From the NCBI RefSeq assembly GCF_041647995.1, contig NZ_JARRIB010000002.1, positions 312,432-376,431 of the forward strand: a stretch of 64,000 nucleotides of DNA. Direction: 5' to 3'. How positions within the stretch are numbered: position 1 is the first letter of the stretch; the number at the start of each line of letters is the position of its first letter. Of the stretch, positions 42,777 through 51,771 are shown piece by piece. The notes beneath the pieces were generated by a model. It was given only the letters and a program-made list of their open reading frames with translations, did no database searches and was not told where the DNA came from. Source of the stretch: Pyrococcus kukulkanii. Lineage in GTDB: Archaea; Methanobacteriota_B; Thermococci; Thermococcales; Thermococcaceae. A program made the translations under genes and the position numbers.

Positions 42777-45677
42777 TTACTCCACAAAAACAGCAGGTTT
42801 CAGAGGCATAGCTTGCTTCCTCTTCCCTCCCTTGTCTTCCTCAGGGTTTATAATGACTTCGATGCCCAGCTCCCTCTCAATGAAGTCCTTAGCTTCTCTT
42901 AGGGCCTTCTCCTCATTTATCTTCTTGACTTCAAAGACCCTATCCTTGATTAACCTCTGAACAATTTTTGCAACTTCTTTACCGTGCTTCCTTATCTCTT
43001 CATCCTTCATTAGCTCTGCCATTGCAGCCTTAAAGTCCTTCTTCTCAGCGACAACTTCGACAACACGCCACTTCCACTCTGGGGCCGTGTAGATGTACGC
43101 TCTCCTTGGGTTCTCTATCTTTGCAACCTCGATTATCTCCTTGATGTCTTCTATCAACGATTTGATGAACTCCTCTTCTGCCTCAACTTCCTCGTTCCAC
43201 CACTCTTCTACTGGCTCTGGCCACTTAGCCAAGCTTACGAAGCCCTCCCCACCAAGCTTCTCCCAGAGCTCTTCGCAGATGTGCGGTGTGAAGGGTGCCA
43301 TTAACCTGACCCAGACGTCTGCTAGAGTCCTTAGGACGAACCTCTTTGCATCATCGTCTCTACCTTCAGTCCTCCTCATGTACCATCTTAGGTCATTCAT
43401 TATGCTGTAGAACGCCCACTGTACTGCCGTTCTCGTTCTAAACTCTTCTAAAGCCCTTGTTGTCTCAACTATGGCCTTGTTCAGCCTGTGAAGTAGCCAC
43501 TTGTCAATTGCCTTCAGCTCGGTCGGCTTTGCTTCATACTCAGCGAACTGACTTATCAGCTCGTAGAACCTCTCAACCTGCCTCCTTAGCTTCCCTACCT
43601 CTTTTCTCCTCCAGTCGAAGTCGCTGTCGTGCTCCGCCAGACTCATTATGTAGAGCCTAACCACATCGGCCCCGTTCTCCTCTATCGCATCTATGAAGTT
43701 CAGCACGTTCCCCTTGCTCTTGCTCATCTTTTGTCCTTCTAAAGTTCCAAAGCCGTTAACCGCGATTCCCTTCGGCCAGTGTTTCTCCGGGAATATTGCC
43801 ACGTGGTTGAATATGAAGAACGTCAGGTGATTTGGTATGAGGTCTTTACCCGAGCATCTCCAGTCGAGTGGATACCAGTACTCAAACTCCTCCTTCATCT
43901 CGTGGATTACCTCTGCAGGAACTCCGGTCTTCTTTTCTAGCTCCTTCTCTTTCTCCTCGTTGAACTCCTCCAGGAATATGTAGTCGAAGAACTCTCTCGT
44001 GAGCTTCTCGGGATCGAGCTTGCCCTCCTCTCTTAGCTTGTTTATGTGCCTGCTTATCGTGTAGTAGGCCATATAAATCGTTGAGTCGCTCAGGCTCTCT
44101 ATTACCCAATCCGGATCCCATGGTAATGGAGTTCCTAGTCCAACTTTCCTCGCGCAGGCCTTCTTGTCCAACCAGTCAATTACTGCCTCGAACTGAGCCC
44201 TTCTCGTTTCAGGGTATATCTTCATCCTCTTCAGTGCTTCCCTAGCCTTCTCTTTCCACTCAGGGTTTCCGTAGTCTATAAACCACTGGTCATGGATTAT
44301 CTTTATTACGGCCCTGTTTCCGAACCTTGAAATCACGTTCTTGTCGGCAAACTCGTACATTATCTCTGCTATTCCCTTTTCCATCATGTCCTTCGCTACA
44401 AGCTCCTTTACTTCTTGGACGGGCTTGCCTTCGTATGGTGGAACCTTAAAGATCCCCTTATGATACTCTACCTTGTAGATTGTTTTTGTTGCCTGTTCGA
44501 GCTTTTCTTTGTCCTTCTGGCTCTTTATTCCCAGCTTTTGAACCTCTTCAACTGCAGGGAACTCACCGTAGCCTTCAAGCTTTATCAGTGAGATGTAGCT
44601 TATTTCCTCAACCACCCGGGGGTCTATGTCGTACTTGAGAAGTATCTCGCTTTCCTTCTTTAGATCCTCCAAAGCTACGTGGTCGAAGGGAGCATGAGCA
44701 GGAACGCTCATGACGACTCCGGTAGCGTTATCAGGATCGACGAACTCCGCGGGGAGGATAATAACCTCATCACCGGTTACAGGGTTCTTAACGTACTTTC
44801 CAACTAGCTTTTCACCTTTAAACTCCTCTATAACTTCTATCTCTCTATCCTGGAACGAGAGCTTGTACGCTGCCTCCCTGCTGACTATCCACGTCTCAAC
44901 TCTACCACCGCGCTTGACCTTCGCTTTAACGTACGTTGCCTCTGGGTTTATCCACATGTTCGTTACTCCGTAAACGGTTTCGGGCCTGAGGGTTGCTGCC
45001 GGTAGATATATCGTTTCTCCATTCTCCCTTAGCTCGAACTTGATTATCACGTAGTCGAGAATTGGGACATCTTCACCATCAACAAGGTCGTGATCTCCTA
45101 GGGGAGTTCCCACTACAGGATCCCACCTGACCCTGTGGGAGCCCTTAACTATATACCCCTTCTCTTTCAGCTTGTAGAACTGCCACTCTATGAACTTGCT
45201 GAACGGCGGGAAGAGCGAGGTGGTGTAGAACTCTCTGCTCCAGTCGACTGAAAAGCCTGCTCTTATGAACGTCTCCTTTGCGGCCTTCATGAAGTACTTG
45301 ACTATGTTAATTGGATCCTCGAACGTCCACAGTACATCTTCGGGAACCTTGTAAACGTCCCTGTATATCCAGATGGTGTGCGGGTCGCGGTTCTTAATCC
45401 TCTCGGCTATTCCGACTATTGGAGAGCCAGTAATGTGCCATCCCATAGGGAACAGGACGTTGTAGCCCTGCATCCTCTTGAACCTTGCAATTACATCTGG
45501 AATCGTGTAAGTTCGTGCGTGCCCAACGTGCAAGTGGCCCGACAGGTAAGGGAATGCGACGGTTATAAAGAACTTCTTTTCCTTAGGCTTGTCCCTTATG
45601 TTCGGCTCGAAGACTTTCTCTTCCAACCAGCGCTTCTGCCACTTCTCCTCAATAGCCTTAAAATCTAGCTCTGGCAT
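42777..45677 (-). CDS. leuS: Leucyl-tRNA synthetase
   Basis: A 966-residue archaeal/eukaryotic-type class I synthetase: HIGH-type motif HLHVGHART, a CP1 editing domain (TLRPETVYGVTN; MSVPAHAPFDHVAL) and KMSKSKGN near residue 650. It charges tRNA-Leu and edits mischarged products. Full length. GGGGGTG precedes ATG 45677. The leader of about 100 bases contains a stable hairpin. Confidence 0.97.
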   Translation of the reverse strand: MPELDFKAIEEKWQKRWLEEKVFEPNIRDKPKEKKFFITVAFPYLSGHLHVGHARTYTIPDVIARFKRMQGYNVLFPMGWHITGSPIVGIAERIKNRDPHTIWIYRDVYKVPEDVLWTFEDPINIVKYFMKAAKETFIRAGFSVDWSREFYTTSLFPPFSKFIEWQFYKLKEKGYIVKGSHRVRWDPVVGTPLGDHDLVDGEDVPILDYVIIKFELRENGETIYLPAATLRPETVYGVTNMWINPEATYVKAKVKRGGRVETWIVSREAAYKLSFQDREIEVIEEFKGEKLVGKYVKNPVTGDEVIILPAEFVDPDNATGVVMSVPAHAPFDHVALEDLKKESEILLKYDIDPRVVEEISYISLIKLEGYGEFPAVEEVQKLGIKSQKDKEKLEQATKTIYKVEYHKGIFKVPPYEGKPVQEVKELVAKDMMEKGIAEIMYEFADKNVISRFGNRAVIKIIHDQWFIDYGNPEWKEKAREALKRMKIYPETRRAQFEAVIDWLDKKACARKVGLGTPLPWDPDWVIESLSDSTIYMAYYTISRHINKLREEGKLDPEKLTREFFDYIFLEEFNEEKEKELEKKTGVPAEVIHEMKEEFEYWYPLDWRCSGKDLIPNHLTFFIFNHVAIFPEKHWPKGIAVNGFGTLEGQKMSKSKGNVLNFIDAIEENGADVVRLYIMSLAEHDSDFDWRRKEVGKLRRQVERFYELISQFAEYEAKPTELKAIDKWLLHRLNKAIVETTRALEEFRTRTAVQWAFYSIMNDLRWYMRRTEGRDDDAKRFVLRTLADVWVRLMAPFTPHICEELWEKLGGEGFVSLAKWPEPVEEWWNEEVEAEEEFIKSLIEDIKEIIEVAKIENPRRAYIYTAPEWKWRVVEVVAEKKDFKAAMAELMKDEEIRKHGKEVAKIVQRLIKDRVFEVKKINEEKALREAKDFIERELGIEVIINPEEDKGGKRKQAMPLKPAVFVE

Positions 45678-45733
45678 TTTAACACCCCCTTAGAAGAGCT
45701 ACACTCAAGAATAGCCGGGTTATTTTTGGATTT

Positions 45734-45777
45734 GATGCTTTCAGCGGAGGAGAACTCGATCCCTCCTCATTAGCATC
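45734..45777 (-). promoter_or_regulatory. Structured 5' leader hairpin of leuS
   Basis: On the - strand GATGCT pairs with AGCATC and, inside, GGAGG pairs with CCTCC; the two stems are joined by an internal loop with AATGA on one side and GCTGA on the other, suggesting tandem G-A pairs. A TATA-like CTTAAATACT lies near 45800, predicting an RNA 5' end almost exactly at the hairpin base. The leader then continues about 55 bases to the ATG. Confidence 0.45.
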
Positions 45778-45844
45778 GGGTTTGGTTTAGTTGAGTAGTA
45801 TTTAAGGTTTTTGGGTGCTATTCAATTGTTCCACCAGCCTTATA

Positions 45845-45882
45845 ACTTACCCTGGGGTAAGTAACTTATGGTGGGGTAAGTT
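45845..45882 (+). promoter_or_regulatory. Tandem inverted repeats upstream of the AAA ATPase gene
   Basis: Perfect palindrome ACTTACCC-TG-GGGTAAGT (45845-45862), then AACTTA...TAAGTT (45863-45882) sharing GGGGTAAGT. They overlap or follow a TTATAA element (45840-45845) and end at the presumed TTG start (45881). A DNA-binding protein, perhaps the ATPase itself, may regulate the gene; that is inferred. Confidence 0.5.
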
Positions 45883-46931
45883 GCTATTTGACATCAAACC
45901 AAGAGCAGGAAGGAGGATCTGTACGATAGGGAGAGGGAGCTCAAGGAGTTTAAGGATGCCTTAAAGTTAGGGGAGAACCTCATCTTAATCTTGGGAATAA
46001 GGAGGGTCGGCAAAAGCTCCCTTTTAAATGTGGCCTTGAATGAGTCAAAACTTCCTTATGCAAAGATCGATGTTCGCTCCCTGTATTTCACATTCGGAAC
46101 CATTCCCCAGGATGCCTTGATAAGGGAGACCCTTGAATCTTTCCTAAGATCTACGCGTGGATTTAAGAAGTTTAGAGTTAGCCTAAAGAGGCTTGTGGCC
46201 TCTATTAAAGGTGTCAAAATTTCGGGCTTAAAGGTTAGGATAGGGAGGAAGGTCCACTTAATTGATATCCTGGAAAAATAGATTCCTGGGGAGAGAGGGT
46301 GACAATAGCGTTTGATGAAGCCCAATGTTTGAGGTTTTCTGGCCTTCAGTACGATGGGCTGATTGCATACGCTATAGACAACCTTCCAAACGTGACCTTC
46401 GTGCTTACGGGCTCCGAGGTAGGAATGCTACACGATTTCCTTGGCCTTGATAATCCAAAAAAGCCCCTCTTCGGCAGATATGCTAGGGAAATAGTGCTGG
46501 AAAGGTTCAGTAGAGATAAAAGCATAGATTTTCTTATTAAGGGCTTTAGTGAGCTTTCAATTGACGTGTCCCAGGATGAAATTGAAGACGCTGTAGAGAA
46601 GCTCGACGGAATCGTTGGCTGGCTAACGATGTACGGCTACCTGAGGGGAGTCAGAAAGCTCTCTCATGAGGAAGCACTTTCGGAGCTTTTGAATATGGTG
46701 AGGTCTCTAGTTAGAAGCAAAAGATATGGAATAATATTGAAAGCTGTTTCATTAGGGAATGAAAGGTGGAGCGAGATAAAGGAATTCGTTGAGTCAAAAA
46801 CTGGAAGAATTAATGATGCGAAGTTTTCTATTCTTCTGAGGAACTTGGTAAAGTACGGGTATTTGGACAAGATAAGGAAGTATAGAATCCAGGATCCTAT
46901 AGTTAGGGAAATTATTAGGAGATATTGCTGA
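45881..46931 (+). pseudogene. Archaeal AAA (STAND/DUF234-like) ATPase, frameshifted twice
   Basis: The reading begins LLFDIKP at 45881, changes frame near 45905 (one A short) into KSRKEDLYDRERELKEF, continues through P-loop GIRRVGKSSLL, and changes again at GAAAAATAG near 46281 (again one A short) into KIDSWGERVTIAFDEAQCLR. After that the frame is intact to a stop at 46931 with a C-terminal winged helix (FSILLRNLVKYGYLDKI). The restored protein would be about 349 residues, the usual size of archaeal ATPases of this family. Both lesions are in A runs, so error rather than decay is possible. Confidence 0.75.
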
Positions 46932-46937
46932 AAGTTT

Positions 46938-46960
46938 ATCATTATTTTTTAGTATTGTTT
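46938..46960 (+). terminator. T-rich tract after the AAA ATPase
   Basis: TTATCATTATTTTTTAGTATTG, a T-run just beyond the stop; the rest of the 230-base gap to 47161 is AT-rich with repeated TTCATTATT units and should contain the promoter of the secreted-protein cluster (a TTTATAAGA-like element near 47105). Confidence 0.35.
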
Positions 46961-47161
46961 TTAGTTTGCTTCATTATTCATTATTATTCATTGAGGATAA
47001 CGTCAGACTTTTAATATAAAACTAATGAGCTCTTAAGAATTCAGAATGAAGCACTTTAAATAATATTTAATGGAACTGCTAATTGCTACTATTGTTCGAA
47101 AAATTTATAAGATTTCAAATTTTATAATAAATTGCACTTGAATGCTGAATGGGGGGGCAAA

Positions 47162-47533
47162 ATGAGTAGGAAGGCCATCTTGGCCCTTATTATAAGTCTA
47201 CTAACACTAGCGACAGTTTCCGTGGCAGCTGATGAAACTATAGCCAAAGAAATCATGCCTGATAAAAATTCGGAGAATTCCGAATCAACCCAAGTACCCC
47301 CATATTGCATTGTAACCCTATATGCATATGTCAACGCGCGCTTTAAGATGCCTCCCTGTTCACACATGCCAATTCTGATGCATAGTATTCACGATGGAGG
47401 AGATATTCCAGGAGCTATCGCTTCAGTGTTCTTTGGATATATACCCGGTCAAAGCATCGATGCCGCATGGACTGACTCTTACGGATCGGGATTTGGTAAA
47501 TTCTGGCATGCCCATGCAGAAGTCAAAGTTTAA
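47162..47533 (+). CDS. Small secreted protein, first gene of an ABC cluster
   Basis: A 123-residue protein. Residues 1-22 form a clear signal peptide (ILALIISLLTLATVSVAA); the mature part of about 100 residues has two Cys (PPYC, PPCSH), several His (SHMPILMHSIHDGG; FWHAHAEVKV) and a Gly/aromatic C-terminus. No family recognised. GGGGGGG precedes ATG 47162; an upstream in-frame TTG at 47132 has no ribosome site. It heads a run of genes ending in an ABC ATPase, which suggests an exported peptide with its transport or immunity genes. A cargo role is inferred. Confidence 0.65.
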   Translation: MSRKAILALIISLLTLATVSVAADETIAKEIMPDKNSENSESTQVPPYCIVTLYAYVNARFKMPPCSHMPILMHSIHDGGDIPGAIASVFFGYIPGQSIDAAWTDSYGSGFGKFWHAHAEVKV

Positions 47534-47545
47534 GGGTGAGCAATA

Positions 47546-48610
47546 ATGGCTTCTAAGCATATATTTGGTGTCTTTCTCTTCCTTCTAATTTTGTTTTCAG
47601 CAAAGACAGTATTAGCGTCTCCCTATTGGCTTAAGGAAGGGGTTTACATGACTTATATAGCTCGAGCTAGTGAGCCTATAACTCCCGAAGATCTCCTAAA
47701 TGCATCAAAAACTTCAAAGAATGGTGTATTATCAATAGTCTACAATTACTCGAATATCCCCTTTGTGATAAATATTTATGGGAATGGAAGTGTTAATTTC
47801 ACAATTGTTTCAATCGACAGGGGATTTGCAAGGGTTCGCCTAACGATATCGGGTAACTACGCAATTGTCAGATACTACTACCTTAAAAATCAGAAACCAG
47901 GTTTTGATCCTTTTTGGGATGAGGACGCAGTTATAGATGTGAGAGAGGGACCAGCTCTATTAAGTTCAAATTACTACATGACTGAAATAGTGCTTAAGAG
48001 CATAATACTTGAGGGGGAGTATCTGATAGAGCTTAACACGGGAGATGTTTATGATTTAAAGGGGAATTACTATGGTAAAACAATTCTATGGAATGATCCA
48101 ACTAATCCTTTGGAGAAAAATGAAACACTCTGCTTTGACTCCAAGGGAAGGCCTGTAAGGATTGCAGATGTCATGACTTCTAACACCTCAATTCTAACAT
48201 ACTACAAAACTTTCATGCCTCCAGCCGTACTCGTCAAGACAACGTTTGGTGTAGAAAAAGTTCCTCCAGATTTAGAAGCCGTTGGAAGAAACTTAATGAT
48301 TTACGACGGCTCTTCGGGAATTTTGTTGAGCATGTTGGCATTTCACATCCCAGACGCCAAAGCTGCAGGATTTCCAATGTTATTTGGGTTTGACGAGTAT
48401 ATGCATAAGCTCAGTTGGGAATCTAAAAAAGAAGGAACTATGGTATCTGGTGGTCTCGTCCTCTACGACACGAATGCCAACTTCATTCAGCCTAAGAAGA
48501 ATACTTACTCCCCGTCGACTTCTCCCCTTGCTTATGCCTACCTCGTAGGCATTATAGCTGTAGTCTTACTTGCACTTAGGTTCTTCGTAAGGAGGGGATA
48601 TCATGAGTAA
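47546..48610 (+). CDS. Extracytoplasmic membrane-anchored protein of the ABC cluster
   Basis: A 354-residue protein: N-terminal signal/anchor (FGVFLFLLILFSAKTVLA), a large outside domain of beta character with several sequons (NYS, NGS, NFT), and a C-terminal helix followed by RRGYHE. No known domain recognised. It starts 12 bases after the secreted-protein gene and overlaps the permease gene by 8 bases, so it is probably translated with both. Confidence 0.65.
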   Translation: MASKHIFGVFLFLLILFSAKTVLASPYWLKEGVYMTYIARASEPITPEDLLNASKTSKNGVLSIVYNYSNIPFVINIYGNGSVNFTIVSIDRGFARVRLTISGNYAIVRYYYLKNQKPGFDPFWDEDAVIDVREGPALLSSNYYMTEIVLKSIILEGEYLIELNTGDVYDLKGNYYGKTILWNDPTNPLEKNETLCFDSKGRPVRIADVMTSNTSILTYYKTFMPPAVLVKTTFGVEKVPPDLEAVGRNLMIYDGSSGILLSMLAFHIPDAKAAGFPMLFGFDEYMHKLSWESKKEGTMVSGGLVLYDTNANFIQPKKNTYSPSTSPLAYAYLVGIIAVVLLALRFFVRRGYHE

Positions 48611-49362
48611 GTTAAGGGTTCTGCTTAACTGGGAACTAAATGACCCGCTTAAGGTTATTATTTTGATTACTGGCATGTTACTAAATGCCTTGATAATTCA
48701 CAGGTCATATTTGAACGTTTCCTCTTCACTAACTCACTTTGTTGGGATTTCGACGTTGAGGATTAACCCCGAAAGTACTCACACAGCCATGATAATCGAG
48801 TCTCTCCTCCAGAATCTTAGCTTCTGGATGAACTCTCTCTCATTTCTGGTACTTCTTTGGTGTAATTACTTTCAGGCTTGATAGAGATTTTGGATATGCA
48901 AACTCCCTATACTCCCTTCCCTACTCAAAAACAAAGATACTTATAGCCAAGCTACTGGCGGTGTTAATGTTTTCCCTTCTTTTGATTCTTCTGCCATTCT
49001 TTTCTGTCACGATCCTGGCAAACTTTACAATAATTCGATATATACCAGCAATTCTATCTTCAAATCCCGTGACATTTCGCTTAATCATGGTTCTTTACGC
49101 GATTCTTTATTCGCTCGCTCTCATTCTTTTGATGTCTCTCCTCTCTCCTAATGTCTTTATAGCATTTATAACAAGCTTCTTACTCCTTTTTGCACCGATT
49201 TTTCTGCACCTTGGTGTTATCCCTCCAGCTCTCTTCATTTTTGCAAGCTATGAGGGTGGTCTTTCACCGATTGGACAAAAATTTCTAATTTCTGGAATCT
49301 TGATCCCCGCTATCCTACTCCTCTCCTCAGCACTTTTAATGAACAGGAGGGATATCAAATGA
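48603..49362 (+). pseudogene. ABC-2 type permease, one frameshift
   Basis: The first frame runs 92 codons (MSKLRVLLNWELNDPLKVII onward, two helices) to a stop at 48881. From about 48855 another frame continues without a break: FGVITFRLDRDFGYANSLY through several helices to 49362. Joined, they make a six-helix ABC-2 permease of about 253 residues with the conserved F-x-x-E/R-x-D-x-GY loop. The shift (one extra base or two missing) is at CTTCTTTGG. All neighbours are intact, so either the transporter is newly broken or the base call is wrong. Confidence 0.7.
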
Positions 49363-49814
49363 GACTCCTTACGGCCATTATTACTTTCTTTCTCCTACTC
49401 CCGGCAGCCATGGTAATTCAGTATTATGAGTATTCTAGGGAGATAAAGTCTGTAGGCCCCTATCCTTTACTTCCATCAGGGAAGGAAGGAGGACACTCAA
49501 TAACATTCTCGACGCCGACTCAGTCCTTAGCTGAAATAGAATGCACTGGGGGTTCTGGATCTCTTGAAATCGTTGATATTTTCAGTGGCGAGATAGTTTT
49601 CTCAGCTCTCATCCATGGGCAGATCTCAGAAGAACTTGTTATTCCCCATGAAGGATCATACTACGTAGCTTATTTTGGTAACGGCTCTCTTTCCTGTGTT
49701 ATAAGGTTCAAGGAGAACTATCCAACGGAGAGCGTCCAGAATGCAATCTACACTACTGGGACAGTATCCGCACTCGTTCTTGCGATCCTTCTCTGGAGGA
49801 GGTGGAGAAGGTGA
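49359..49814 (+). CDS. Small bitopic membrane protein of the ABC cluster
   Basis: A 151-residue protein with an N-terminal helix (LLTAIITFFLLLPAAMVI), an outside beta domain (SLAEIECTGGSGSLEIVDIF) with two Cys, and a C-terminal helix ending WRRWRR. Overlaps the permease gene by 4 bases and the ATPase gene by 4 bases. Likely a transporter accessory or immunity-type component; family not recognised. Confidence 0.65.
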   Translation: MRLLTAIITFFLLLPAAMVIQYYEYSREIKSVGPYPLLPSGKEGGHSITFSTPTQSLAEIECTGGSGSLEIVDIFSGEIVFSALIHGQISEELVIPHEGSYYVAYFGNGSLSCVIRFKENYPTESVQNAIYTTGTVSALVLAILLWRRWRR

Positions 49815-50500
49815 TAGTCGCTGAAAACCTAATAAAGCGTTTTGGGAGTATATATGCGCTGAGGGGGATAACCACAGAGATTCCGGAGGGAATGACGTTA
49901 ATTCTTGGTCCCAACGGCGGAGGAAAATCAACTTTCCTGAAGCTCGCTACAGGAATCTACCGACCAACTAGCGGAAAGATATATGTTTTCGGAGAAGATC
50001 CTTGGAAAAGCGAGAAGATAAAGGAGATGATCGGTGTTTCCTATGATCCACCTTCTTTCCCCAAATTCATCACAGGTAGAGAATGGCTGATGCTCTTTGC
50101 ATCGGCTAAGGGACATGGAGAAGAGGAAGTAGAAAGAGTTGCCAAGCTGTTCAATATCGACTTTCTCGACAAGAGAATAGGAGGATATTCCTCCGGAATG
50201 TTAAAGAAGCTAAGTGTGGCTCAGGCTTTTATAGGAGAACCAAAGCTCATATTCTTAGATGAACCTCTAGCCAACCTTGACTTCAAGAGTATTGCTAAGT
50301 TTGTTCGGCTTATGAAGAAGTTAAAAACAAGTGAAGAAGCAAGCTTTGTTGTTATCAGCCATATTTGGGAACCTCTACTCCCACTTGCTGACAAGGTTCT
50401 CGTTATCGCAGATGGAAAGCTCGTGCTTGAGGGGGATGTGGATGACGTGCAGGAGAAAGTTGAGATGCTTTTCAGGCCAAAGGTGGATATCGAAGAGTGA
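49811..50500 (+). CDS. ABC transporter ATPase
   Basis: A 229-residue ATP-binding protein: Walker A GPNGGGKSTF, signature YSSGMLKKLS (variant of LSGGQ), Walker B LIFLDEPLANLD and H-loop VISH. It belongs to the group that pairs with ABC-2 permeases for export of drugs, peptides or bacteriocins. GTG 49811 overlaps the previous stop (GTGA) and has GGAGGTGG upstream; GTG 49802 is an alternative three codons earlier. Confidence 0.9.
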   Translation: MIVAENLIKRFGSIYALRGITTEIPEGMTLILGPNGGGKSTFLKLATGIYRPTSGKIYVFGEDPWKSEKIKEMIGVSYDPPSFPKFITGREWLMLFASAKGHGEEEVERVAKLFNIDFLDKRIGGYSSGMLKKLSVAQAFIGEPKLIFLDEPLANLDFKSIAKFVRLMKKLKTSEEASFVVISHIWEPLLPLADKVLVIADGKLVLEGDVDDVQEKVEMLFRPKVDIEE

Positions 50501-51094
50501 TGCATAAATTGGAACCTTTGAGTTAATACGCTATGAGGAACATAATAACAAGTCTAGGTGTATTATATGATCTCAGATATTTTTTTATGGAACTTGATCA
50601 AGCTGTTGCAACTATATGCAAAAATTATGCATGTTGACAAACCGGGGGAGAATGGAGTTGGAGGTTTCGGAATTTTCCTCAAACTTATAGTCAGGAATCC
50701 TTACAAGATCTAAGCAATTGCGTCAATACAGTCTTGGGTTTTAGTAGTTCTTTCCCCAACGTACTACAAGTCCGACCCGCCAGTGTTCCTTTTGAATCCA
50801 GTAAACTTCCCTCCTTAACATCCTGGGAGCGGCCGTTGATGTGGGAGCCATTGATGCCTTATCCTTTGCAATACCACTAATCCTCACAGCTATCTTCCGG
50901 GGATACGTTCATAAGAACATGCAGGCCTCTTACATGCTTGAGAAGCCTTTCTAACCTCAATTTTTATTTCTGGGCAGTATGGAGACTTCATTGGAAGTTG
51001 TGACAATGGAAAAGCTGAAATCCGTCAAGCTTGTCAATTGGGAGCATTAGGTATTTATAGTGCACTAGCCGTAATACTACATTGGTGATATGTA
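50501..51094. other. Gene-free stretch with decayed coding remnants
   Basis: 594 bases with no intact gene. The + strand shows broken pieces that look protein-like, e.g. a hydrophobic run at about 50824-50955 (GAAVDVGAIDALSFAIPLIL, then FRGYVHKNMQ to a stop at 50955) and SDPPVFLLNPVNFPP near 50775. I do not recognise the parent gene; it looks like a membrane protein. The last 60 bases should hold the promoter of the toxin-antitoxin pair. Confidence 0.45.
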
Positions 51095-51325
51095 ATGGTA
51101 ACCGTAACAAAGAAATACCAAGTCACTATACCCAAGGAAGTGAGAGAGGCCCTTGGAATAAGGGCTGGAGACGAAGTTGTATTCGTGAAAACAAAGGAGG
51201 GGTATGTAATTAAACGTCTCGAAGACTTCGTTAAAGAGATGGCAGATCTTGCAAAAGACATCGATGAAACTATAGAAGAAACTAGAAAAGGTCTCAGTAA
51301 AATATTCGGGGAGGCTCATGAATGA
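51095..51325 (+). CDS. vapB: AbrB/SpoVT-type antitoxin
   Basis: A 76-residue protein with an N-terminal swapped-hairpin DNA-binding domain (TVTKKYQVTIPKEVREALGI, RAGDEVVF) and a C-terminal helix that should clasp the PIN toxin. The stop overlaps the toxin start by 4 bases (ATGA). Such antitoxins repress their own operon. Confidence 0.92.
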   Translation: MVTVTKKYQVTIPKEVREALGIRAGDEVVFVKTKEGYVIKRLEDFVKEMADLAKDIDETIEETRKGLSKIFGEAHE

Positions 51326-51717
51326 AAGTTGTTCTCGATACAAATGTTTTTCACAATTGGAAGTTCTTACTTTGGCTGAAAGATTCTCCGTATTCTCCTG
51401 TCACAAGTTCAATAGCATATGCCGAGTACCTCTACCATCAGTCTAAGAAACTAGGTAGCATTGAAGAAGGAAAGAGTGCTGTTGATACACTGTTTCAGAG
51501 TATTCGCATTGAAGTTATGAAATTTGACAAAGAATGTGCCGTAGAAACTGTGAAAGCCGTCTGGGGGAGATGGGACTTTAGAAAAAATGCGAGGGATTAT
51601 ATGATAGGAGCGCTAGCAGTAAAGCTGAATGCTCCCTTGATAACATATAACAAAAAGCACTTCGAGTGGTATGATAAAGTATATATCCCTGAGGAATTTA
51701 TGGAGCTTTTGAAATAA
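51322..51717 (+). CDS. vapC: PIN-domain ribonuclease toxin
   Basis: A 131-residue PIN protein with the first acidic residue in VVLDTNVF, an acidic YAEYL in the middle and ARDYMIGALA near the end. VapC toxins cut RNA (often tRNA or rRNA) and are held by the AbrB partner. Complete and coupled to its antitoxin. Confidence 0.92.
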   Translation: MKVVLDTNVFHNWKFLLWLKDSPYSPVTSSIAYAEYLYHQSKKLGSIEEGKSAVDTLFQSIRIEVMKFDKECAVETVKAVWGRWDFRKNARDYMIGALAVKLNAPLITYNKKHFEWYDKVYIPEEFMELLK

Positions 51718-51771
51718 TCCAGCGTTATCTTAATAATCTTAAAAGGAATAGAATACCGAGAGGCGGGAAGA

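Noticed and set aside
43882-44121. Long antisense reading frames in leuS and other highly coding genes
   Set aside because: They are shadow frames: Arg/Ser/Gly-rich translation, no ribosome sites, and full overlap with well-supported genes.
48850-48881. Programmed frameshift in the ABC permease
   Set aside because: No slippery heptamer plus structure is evident, and other single-base lesions in the window suggest decay or sequence error.
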